A program made the position numbers and the translations under genes. From assembly GCA_032158295.1 (NCBI GenBank), contig CM063243.1, forward strand, positions 2,046,001 to 2,110,000: 64,000 nucleotides of DNA. The letters are read 5' to 3'. This DNA is from Pycnopodia helianthoides. Its lineage: Eukaryota; Echinodermata; Asteroidea; Forcipulatida; Asteriidae. Shown here piece by piece: positions 1-10,600 of the stretch. Position 1 is the stretch's first letter. The number at the start of each line of letters is the position of its first letter. Under the pieces are notes generated by a model. It ran no database searches and was not told where the DNA came from. It saw nothing but the letters and a program-made list of their open reading frames with translations.

Positions 1-544
1 CAGTCAGAAATGGTACATATGACAAGGTAATTTGGCTGGTAAATTTAATTTGGTGAGCAACATTGTTTTGAGCTTAGTCACTGTTTGTGCTTGCACTCTA
101 TTAAATTGGCCCTGAAATGGCCTTGAAATAGTGAAAAATCCTCCAACCAAGCACCAAGGACGGACGGTGATTTACACGTTTAATTTGGAAGTTAACTGCA
201 CTTTAGGGTTGCTGAAAACCCATTTCCAATCATAAACACTGCCGTTATTTCTCTGCGTTTTCTGCGTCAAAGACCTATAAAAAATGTCCAATACAGTACA
301 GGCTGACAGTGAATCATAGGACGAGGTTTTCTCATTGTTTCACAGATAATCGTAACCGAATATACAAATCATTTGGAAATGCCTGTTTTCTTTGGCAGTT
401 GAGTAAACACAATCGTTGCATGACATTGCAATCGAGGAAGCATTTATATATACAAATTGGACGGATGTTAAGATTAAGACAAGAATGTATACAAAAAGAA
501 AATGATGTCAGTATATCAAAGGCAGATATTATAAACAACTTGTA
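1..544. other. AT-rich unique sequence, no gene seen
   Basis: Open frames on both strands near 309-550 lack splice or family support and read through each other. I see no repeat or recognisable protein here. It lies beyond the 3' end of the minus-strand TCTE1 gene. Confidence 0.4.
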
Positions 545-1146
545 GGACACTTTAATGTCTCACCATTCAATATCGTCTACTGTGGTTTGAATGATAGATA
601 AACTACACCAGCCTGCAATATAACATCATGTGGTGAATGCATTTAAATGCAGGACACAGTCAACCCTCCTACTGTCTGACCATCTATATCGTCCACTGTG
701 GTTTTGAATGATGCTAGACTGCACTAGTCTATACATGTACATGTATATCTCATGTGGTGAATGCATCCACCCCCATAGTAAACAGTCAACCCTCCTACTC
801 TCTGAACAATCAATATCATCTGCTGTGGTTTTGAATGATAGATAAACTAGCAAGCCTGCAATATTATGTAGTGAATGCATCTACACAGTACACAGTTAAC
901 CCTCCTACTGTCTGACCATCCAATATCATCCACTGTGGTTTTGAATGATAGATCAACTACATCAGCCTGCAATATAATATCATGTGGTGAATTCATCTAC
1001 ATTGTACATATACACAGTACACAGTCAACCCTCCTACTGTCTGACCATCCAGTACCATCCACTGTGGTTTTGAATGATAGATTAACTATGCCAGCCTACA
1101 ATATGATACCATGTTGTGAATGCATACTACACAGTACACATATTAT
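545..1146. repeat. Tandem repeat, about five diverged ~110-128-bp units
   Basis: Each unit contains a CCCTCCTACTGTCTGACCAT block, a CACTGTGGTTTTGAATGATAG block and an ATCATGTGGTGAATGCAT block in that order. Units begin near 545, 655, 777, 890 and 1018. Copies differ by substitutions and small indels, so the array is not very recent. Long open frames across it are repeat translations, not genes. It lies just downstream of the TCTE1 stop. Confidence 0.85.
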
Positions 1147-1433
1147 AGGTCTGTGCGCAGTTGCGCCACCGTACACCACCTGTACAGTTAATCGGGTTCC
1201 AATGGCTGGTGACCTCCCTTAAAAATATCACCATGAGTAGGAGGGTTAATCAACCTTAACATGTACACTCTATAATATAAGAAACTTCAAATGTACTTTA
1301 AATAACACAATGTAAATACCAGTTATTCATGTTATTAGAGATAAGATTTCAAACTGCAAAAAATAATTATTTACAAAATACTTGAATTGGGAAGTTCAAC
1401 ATTTAAACTCGATAATAATCACAAGTCTTGAAT
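1147..1433. other. TCTE1 downstream flank, no gene seen
   Basis: AT-rich sequence between the tandem repeat and the last TCTE1 exon, probably holding its 3' UTR on the minus strand. No repeat or gene is recognisable. No perfect AATAAA on the minus strand was found here. Confidence 0.3.
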
Positions 1434-1439
1434 TTTAAT
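1434..1439 (-). promoter_or_regulatory. Possible poly(A) signal ATTAAA
   Basis: This is a variant polyadenylation hexamer about 25 bases past the TCTE1 stop codon. It is a weak call because six-base matches are common in AT-rich DNA and the implied 3' UTR would be very short. Confidence 0.2.
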
Positions 1440-1464
1440 AGTCATTGATTCCTCTTTTTTACAT

Positions 1465-1647
1465 TTATCTGTCCAAGGAATTCTTCTCTTTCTCAATTAA
1501 CTTTAATTCCCGCTCTCGCTCTTGATTCTTCTTCAGGATCTGATTGATGCAATACTCCGATTCTTGTCCGACCTCCGTCAGGCGTAGATCCAGCTCTAAG
1601 ATGGTCTTATTCTCCTCCATGCCTTCTTGAAGCTGCTTGCCTCCGTC
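1465..1647 (-). CDS. TCTE1: TCTE1 coding exon 4 (terminal)
   Basis: Acceptor CTTACCAG|GACGGAGGC opens a 183-bp exon that ends in TAA. It completes the last LRR (NRLGP-DGGKQLQEGM) and carries the TCTE1 signature LELDLRLTEVGQESEYCINQ. A charged helical tail, QERERELKLIEKEKNSLDR, closes the protein. It is separated from exon 3 by about 7.1 kb, but phase and family fit leave little doubt. Confidence 0.92.
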   Translation of the reverse strand, partial: DGGKQLQEGMEENKTILELDLRLTEVGQESEYCINQILKKNQERERELKLIEKEKNSLDR

Positions 1648-4600
1648 CTGGTAAGAGATAAGATTGCTATCATCAGCCAAGTATCACAAACAAAATGGGA
1701 TGCCTGGAAAATATCGACCATTTCAAATAGAGATGGGATGAAGAAAACAACCATAGTGACTGCATGAAAGTATTGCCAATTATTTATATTTAGGTTCCAC
1801 AATGTTTAATATTAATAATTATAATCAGTTGTTGTATAGCGCTTTATCTAGGAGTGTCTCAAAGCACTTATTAATACGGTTGCTAGGTTTTTGCATTATG
1901 AGACCCATTTCTATAGCACCTTGTAAGGGTTTTACAAAGTGTGGTGGGCAATCTACAGCCAACCTCACTAAACATTGATGGATTCAACATTCTTGATTAT
2001 AACATGACAGTTTTTTGCTGTTTTCTCAACAAGTAGAAACTGTAATAATAGCCTATTCTTATATAGCGCATTTCACAATAAAGTATCAATGCGCTTTTAC
2101 ATTAGTGCCCTGGTCATTGGGCCAATAGCATTCCTGTAATCTTTCTCAGCTCCCTGGGGAGTATACAGCCCCGTGCTGCCATGGCACTCCGAAAGCTTTT
2201 TCATACACAATTATCAACCTCTACCTCGCAGGTACCCATTTATACCCCTGGGTAAAGAAAAGCAACTATAGTAAAGCATCTTGCTCAAGGACACAAGTGT
2301 CATGACCGGGATTCGAACCCACACCCCGATGACTCGACCACCAGAACTTGAATCCGATGCTCTAAACCACTCGGCCATGACACCCTACAAGTTGAAACTT
2401 TCAAAAGGTGACTTTAATGGTATCTTTCTTGATAACTTTGCCTACCAATCAGAATTACGTTGACAAAAACCAATCCATGACCCGACCTTTAAAGCATGCT
2501 CTGTGAAATTGGGCTCTGGTGAAAATTGTCAGTCAAAGACGGATGCTTTTGTGGAGGTATTTATGACCACTTTGAACTAAAAATTTATTGTTCCTTTCCT
2601 GTGCCAATCAGAAAAATATCATTAATCACAACAAAACCTCCATCGCTTTATACCAATTTCTTTCTCCATTATGCACGAACGTAATTTGAGAAGATTCCTT
2701 TCAGTTGTGTTAAATCCCACATGTCCGTGAAGAAAAATGAAACTAAGATGAAGACAAATCTGAGGAATATGACCACCTGGAAGCTGGGGACTTTCAGAGG
2801 GTTCCGCATTGACCCGTGATTCTCCGTGATTGCACCACGAACACTCGAGTAGACAGCTTGAATAAAAGCCAGTCATCGACACCAAGATGACGGAAACCAC
2901 GATTAATTTGATAACCAAAAAACATCTGCCGCTAATTATCAGAATATTGACTTTTAAAGACAGCACGTTAAAGAGCCCTTTTATGTTAATTTTTTTTTTT
3001 AAAGAGACCTACGGGGGGGGCGACTCAAACTCAATTAGTACATCAATGGAATCCCAACAAAGTGGTAATTGGTTTTCAATGATTCCTTGATCCCAATTAG
3101 GAATGATTGCATTCAGATATAAATGACTAAAATAATGGTGGAGCAGTCTAGTGCACCATACTCAAGTTCTGGTGGGATAAGTCATCAGCCAGTGCGTTCA
3201 AATCGCGGTCATCATGACACTTGTGTCCCTGAGCAAGAGGCTTTACTATAAATGCTCCTCTTCACCCAGGGGTATAAATAGGTGCCTGCGAGGGTAGAGG
3301 TTGATGTTGTGTTTGATTAAAGCCCTTAGAGCGCCACGGCAGCCGAGGGCGGTATACTCCCCAGGGAGCTGAGAAAGCCGGGTACAGGAATGTTAAATAG
3401 TGGCCCAATGACCAGGGCACTATTGTAAAGCGCATTGATACATCATCGTAAAATGCTCTATACAAGAACTGGTTTATTGTAAGCTTTTTTTTTTATTTCA
3501 GTGCAACTGTGATTGATGCCAGAGAATAGACCCCCCCCCCTCATCTTGGAGAGGGCAAGGCCATTTTGATTTTGTAAAAGGCACTTCATTGGGAAAATCT
3601 TAAAGTCTATAGGAAAGTTTTGAAGGGGCACCTAGGCCAAGACCAGGGCAACGGAGGCAATGGCCTCCGTGGCCTCCGTGTAATTCAAGGCCTGCCCCCC
3701 CCCAACCACCTTCAGTCTCTCACCATGGGTAGGGTATTATAACGCGCATGTGTATCTGCTGCACGCGAAAAATATTCACTCACTGCCAGCTCCATCGCTG
3801 GTGTTGTTTGTGTGTAATTTTACCCCAAATCATTTTTCACAGTTCAAAGGCATTTCTTTAGTCAGAAGCTTCACAAGAGCTGGAGTCTTTCCAAGACATT
3901 TGTAAAAGCCAAGTTCATTGATTACATTTTTTTCTTTGAAATCCTCAAAGAAAAACCAGCTCAATACATTTCCGATGGGCTTCTTCTTGGGGCCAGTCTC
4001 TGTGTGATATGTGGGCGTGATGGCCGACAGTGGAATTACGCCACACACTTGCGCACAGGAAAGCTTGACCTCATTTCCAAAGGTCAACGCCAATAACTAG
4101 GTCTAAGACTAAGAGAACAAGCGCTTATGATCTGTAGGGCCAGGAAGAAAACCCACAAAGCTCAGCATCTTTAGTAACTTGAAAGATGTAGATTTTTTTA
4201 AATTTTGGTTTTACCCTTACACTGATGTGTGGCAGCACTGTACACTCAGTGCTTTCCAAATCCTGCAGAAAGTATATACTGAGTATACAGTGCTACCACA
4301 CATCAAGGTAAACCACAAATAGATAGTTCCCAGTAGACGCCATCTTTACGGGCAAATTGCATTTTGGCTTGCAGGTGCGTCAAATGCTCAACTTATTAAT
4401 GCAGCCACGTTGTTCACTGACCAATCCTGCAATGAGTTTCGTGAAATGCGCGCGTGTTGCACGCCGTTCTCACACGAAACGCACAACTGTTTGTTCTAAA
4501 CTGCCTGTAAAGATGGCTGACTTACGTCTTACTGCAACCTATCTGTACTAATTCTTTATTCCCGAAGAAAGTTTAACATCTATTATAACTGTTGCAGTAC

Positions 4601-7600
4601 CCCCTGCTAATTACGAGATTCGAACTGCCTCCAGCTACTAGGTAAGTTCAGTGATCTAGTGGTATGACATCTGCTCTAGATTAAAAGTTTGTGAGTTCAA
4701 ATCCCACCTGAGTAATATACCAAGTGGATTTTCCCCCTAGAGGACTCGAGAGTACACAGTGCTTAGCACACATCAGGTTAAAACCAAACTAATATTCTTT
4801 ATCCCAGATGCTATCAATTAAAGAATAGAGCCTTGAATATTGTATTTGAGATCGCTAAGCGCTTTGAAATGGTGTCCCATGACTTTTAACTGATAACACT
4901 TTTTTTTTTTGCCAGAATCGTAAATCATAATCTCATAAAGCGCCAACAACCACAACGGAATTCATCTTTCAGACGATCATGATTGCAGTCTGAGCAAGGA
5001 GCCGCTCCGTTCAACCAGATAATCACATGCAATGTGTTGAGCGGCCGCAGACTGCCCAATCCTATCTAGCCGTTGAGGACTGACACCCGGGACACCATAT
5101 GTGATAAATTGCATTTACACCGGATTAAATGTCGTACATGTGTTGTCATGCACTCATGCAGTAAACCAATCATCACAGCTAATGCACTGGAGAGTTGAAT
5201 ACTAGTATTACACGTGGAAGTACTCCGGTCACACTGCTCATCCTCTTCAAATATCTGAAGTTATCTCCCCGGCTATTCTTAGAGATGACAGTTGCTGTTA
5301 TGCAAAATGCGTAATCGCGGAGCTCATACAATTCTTAATTCCCCTAGAAAGGGTCAAGGAATATTTGAACGACATTAGTCACGGATTACACAATTCCATC
5401 TTGCCAAAGCTAAACTGTCTTGAGATTTGTTTGTACATGTCAATAATATTGGGGTAGAGTTGCGTGACTGCACCGAAAGCATTATATCAAAAACTTCAAA
5501 TAGGGACTGAAGATGAAATCATCAGCAGCGAGTCGGCGACATACATCAAATTTCTCCGAGCTGGAAGTGACTCAGAAAAAAAAAGTAAGAGTTTAATGTC
5601 TCGAATGTGGTGAATACTCCCAGGGATGTAGAATTAAACGGAAGCCTTCTAGCAGTCACACTGCGAAGAGTATTCGAACAGTACTTGGCAAGCATTTTGG
5701 CAAGTACCTGCCGGGAGGTAGCCACAGTCGAATTCTGGTTATATACCTGAGAACCCTTAGGGCAGATGGGCTGAAGTAATACCCTCTGTAGTACAATACG
5801 TCACATCTTCATAGCAACTCTTTCTCGATTAAATTGATAAATGATGTAGAAAGCTATCACTACCAACCACCTGATGTTGACATTGCGAGATATGGAAGTA
5901 AGGAAAGAGGACCTGCACTTTAGTCTGTTGATGACCCACTGTAGCCTGATGCAGGTGTTTTTGACTCCGAGCTACTTTGTGTGAAGCTAAGCGAGTGATT
6001 ACGTTCCAATTTAATCTAATGTGCTCCCTTAATGTAGCATGAATTGGGCAGGTGTAAACAACCTGTTTTTCATCAGTTGTGACAGTTAATTTCATTCCCT
6101 ATAAAACAACCTCTTATATCTCATCTAATTTGTTTGTGTAACTGAGATATATTTTAATAGCATTTTTATAAATAAGCATCACTTTGTCAAAACAGTGGCA
6201 GTCGTTTTTTGTCGGACTTATTTTGTACGAAAACATTTGACATTAAAAGACTGTAGCTTGACAATCCTTGGGAGTGTGAACTGTTATGACGTCAGCAGTT
6301 TCATTCCCGAATGAAATGTCGAAAACATGTTAATTATTCATCCATTGTTTAAACTTTTGCTGATTCATTCAATTAGTCTGTGTTTTTATTTCATTTTGTG
6401 ATTAAATCCCTAGTAATTTTTCAGTATTTTCCGCCATAATGTCAATAAAATGCTGACTGGGCATTTATTTCTGATGTTGTTCTTTTTGCTTTTGATTTTG
6501 ACAAATAAATAGAAACAGAAGTAAAATGAGCCAAAGCTCTTCCTCTTTATTTTTGAACACTAGAGGGCGTAAAGCTTCATTCACAGAGTTCTAGGAATTT
6601 TAAACGTGCACCTGTGCATGCAGCAGGCCGTGGTGCATTGTCAACAAATGTAGAGAAAATTTATCGACTGCTAGTTTATCCAATCCAAATATCACCGAAA
6701 GTATTGATGCTGATAATGTATTATTTAGTCAATATAATCTGCAAAAGTATGTAATGCAAATATACTCAGGTGCCTGTTTGAGTGATTGGAAATTAGAGTT
6801 CAGTGACGTGGCATTCTGTAAAAAAAAACTGGCGATCAAAATAAAAAGAAAGTAATTTTATTCTATTACTATTTGCCCACCATCATTCATTCTTTAGAGT
6901 ACATTTTGACTGTTTGTATATATCTCACTGTATGTTATGCAGAGTGTACGTGTTGCTGGGTGTATAGACTCTTCACTATGTATGGTAGCCGAGTTGGACT
7001 ATGGACAAGAAGGCTTAAGACGGGGTTAGTTTTATTTTTAATGTAGGAACTCCCTGAACAAAAATTATTGTCATGGCAACAGTTTTGTGGAATCTGCACC
7101 ACTTAGGAGTTGGTGAATAACTTATGATGTAAAATAACAATTTACGCAGTTCTTATGATAGTGCTGTGTCTCACCCGAAGGTCATTTTAAAGTGCTCATT
7201 AGTTGTACGACAGTACATGAATAAAGAGCTACATGGATTCAAAGCACCTTGTAATGGTTTACAAGGTGATGCGGTGCGATATGCAGCCACTGCCAGAAAC
7301 ACCTGGGCAAACCCCTTCTCTTAACGACAACTGTACTCTTTTCACGTGCATTCACACTCCCAACCACACAAGAACTTGAAGGGCAAATTGCTAATGGCTA
7401 AGTGTCTTGCGTAAGGACCCAAGTACCATGACCGGGACCTGAACCCACACTCCCAACCACACAAGAACTTGAAGGGCGAATTGCTAATGGCTAAGTGTCT
7501 TGCTTAAGGACACATATGCCATGACCGGGACCTGAACCCATACTCCCAACAACACAAGAACTTGAAGGGCGAATTGCTAATGGCTAAGTGTCTTGCTTAA

Positions 7601-10600
7601 GGACGCAAGTGCCATGACCGGGACCTGAACCCACACTCGCAACAACACAAGAACTTGAAGGGCTAATTGCTAATGGTTAAGTGTCTTGCTTAAGGACACA
7701 AGTGCCATGACCGGGACCTGAACCCACACTCCCAACAACACAAGAACTTGAAGGGCGAATTGCTAATGGTTAGTGTCTTGCACAAGGACGCAAGTGCCAT
7801 GACCGGGACTTGAACCCACACTCGCAACAACACAAGAACTTAAAGGGCGAATTGCTAATGGTTAAGTGTCTTGCTTAAGGACACAAGTGCCATGACTGGG
7901 ACCTGAACCCATACTCCCAACAACACAAGAACTTGAAGGGCAGATTGCTAATGGCTAAGTGTCTTGCTTAAGGACGCAAGTGCCATGACCGGGACCTGAA
8001 CCCACACTCGCAACAACACAAGAACTTGAAGGGCGAATTGCTAATGGTTAAGTGTCTTGCTTAAGGACACAAGTGCCATGACAGGGACCTGAACCCACAC
8101 TCCCAACAACACAAGAACCTAAAGGGCGAATTGCTAATGGTTAGTGTCTTGCACAAGGACGCAAGTGCCATGACCGGGACTTGAACCCACACTCGCAACA
8201 ACACAAGAACTTAAAGGGCGAATTGCTAATGGTTAAGTGTCTTGCTTAAGGACGCAAGTGCCATGACCGGGACCTGAACCCACACTCCCAACAACACAAG
8301 AACTTGAAGGGCGAATTGCTAATGGCTAAGTGTCTTGCTTAAGGACACAAGTGCCATGATCGGGACCTGAACCCACACTCACGACAACACAATAACTTAA
8401 AGGGCGAATTGCTAATGGTTAAGTGTCTTGCTTAAGGACGTAAGTGCCATGCACAGGACCTGAACCCACACTACCAACAACACAAGAACTTGAAGGACAA
8501 AGAAATACTGTTTTTTTTAAGTGTCTTGCTTAAGGACGCAAGTGCCATGACCGGGACTTGAACCCACACACCCAACAACACAAGAACTTGAAGGGCGAAT
8601 TGCTAATGGTTAAGTGTCTTGCTTATGGACGCAAGTGCCATGACCGAGACCTGTACCCACACTCCCAACCACACAAGAACTTGAGTCCAGTGCACTTGAC
8701 CGCTCGGCCACGACACTCCATGAATGATTAAAACAATTAGTGCATACTTACAGGTCCGAGTCTATTACAGGACAAATTAACCCTCCTGAGTGTGACGTTA
8801 GAGATAACAACTTGGGCCATGATGGCAGCCGTCGGTTCAGTCAGTTCATTACTTCCAATGTTCAGCTCCTCAAGGGTTGCGTTCTTGATCAGGGCACGGC
8901 AAAGAGATTGTCCACCTGGACGAGAATGACAAAAACATATCATTACTAAAATACTAAGCAGCAATGAAATCATATCAATCAAACAGGAGTATTTTGCACA
9001 GTAGGAATTGTTAATGTCCTTCTGGAAGGTTTAACCAGTGCGGGATTATTTTCAGCCAAAGAGCAACATTTTTCTAGCCATTAATAATTTGTTTTGTCAG
9101 TGAAACTCTGCGTAGACGACCATTGAACAAATTTTCTCAATGACTTTTCCAGATTTTGATAGCTCATATTGTTTTTACGGTCGTGTTTCTGAAGGTCCAC
9201 AATCAGACTGAATGTAATGGCTGACCAGAGAGATAAAAGGCCTCAGGACAAAGCAGTATAACACGTCCTTACACACACAATGCCTTACAAAATAATTACA
9301 AATGCCTTACAAAAGGTACAAGTCTTTAGGCAAAGGCATTAGGCACAAATCTATCCAAAGAGTTAATAATCTGTTCATTGTTTGCAGTGCCTTTTCATCT
9401 GTTTCACCGGGTCCACCGAACCATGACCTCCGTGAAACAGTTGCCTGTGTACACGCAAACCATCAGTGCCTCACCACACGTGGCGCGTTGACATGATTAC
9501 CGCAAAACTCGCACAGAAACTCGGAGGCCAGCTTATAAGACCGCCGCTGCATGACGCGTTAAGAGTTTTGCGCGTTATTGTGTCCTCCGAAACAACTGGT
9601 TAACTCTTGCTTTTTTCCAGTTTAATAAAAACCTGGCAAATTTCAAAGTGCAGAGCGTTAGTCTGCAATGCATCTGGACAACTTTTGGTTTAAACATCTT
9701 ATTTTCAATTCCATTTCATACTTTTTCCTTCAAATATAAAAATACTGTAAGTTAGTGTCCAGTTTTTCGAATCAGTTCCAAAGTTCAGATTTACACATCA
9801 ATGTAAGGATTCACGTTATAAAATATAAACCGTAAAGGTTAACGTTTTAATTTATTAACTAACCTTCATCCCCCAATCTGTTGAGTCTAATGTTGAGATA
9901 CTTCAATGTTGTATTCTTTGACAAGGCATGGCCGATGGCTGCAGCCCCACTAGATCGGATCCGATTGTTACATAGATCCACCTTCTTGAGGATACAATGT
10001 CCGTTTAGAAATTTGCCAATGGCTCGTGCTCCGCTGTCTCCGACCATGTTGTGAGACAAGTCAAGCTCCTGTAACGATGGGTGGTCTAGATTATGCGCGA
10101 TGAAAACGCGGACTTTGTCATCGTCGACTTTACTCCGATGGAGTTGGAAGATTTTTAGAGAGCGACAAGATTTGATGCATTTGGAGAGAAGAAGGCAGTC
10201 GCGAGATGTGAATTGAAACAGGTTCCACTCGAAGTTCATTCCGCAGTCTTGAACCCCGTAGGTGATGCGGAGCTCTTGGAGGTAGGGTAGCTTCTGAGTG
10301 ACGAGACTGAATTCAAAATGGTCCATGCTTGGGCCGTCTAGTCCGGCATCGCTCCCCGCGTCAGACACATCCTCAACTTGCTTAGAGAGTTCTTCTTTGA
10401 CTGGTGGCAATAATTGTTTGATGTTTAGCTGCTTGATGTAGGGACTTGCAAGTGGCAACGTCTCACTCAACTGGGTGGGGTCAGTCGTCTCCGGTATGTA
10501 GTGCTCAATGATGTGCTCTAGGTGGCGCTCAAAGAACATCCTCTTCCAGCTGCCGTTGTACTTGGAGACGTCGCAAACCTGCCATCTTGATTTGCAGCAC

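Noticed and set aside
309..550. Overlapping open frames on both strands
   Set aside because: They read through the same AT-rich sequence in opposite directions, and neither shows codon bias or family features.
875..1222. A 115-codon plus-strand gene
   Set aside because: It only spans the ~118-bp tandem units and has no splice or family features.
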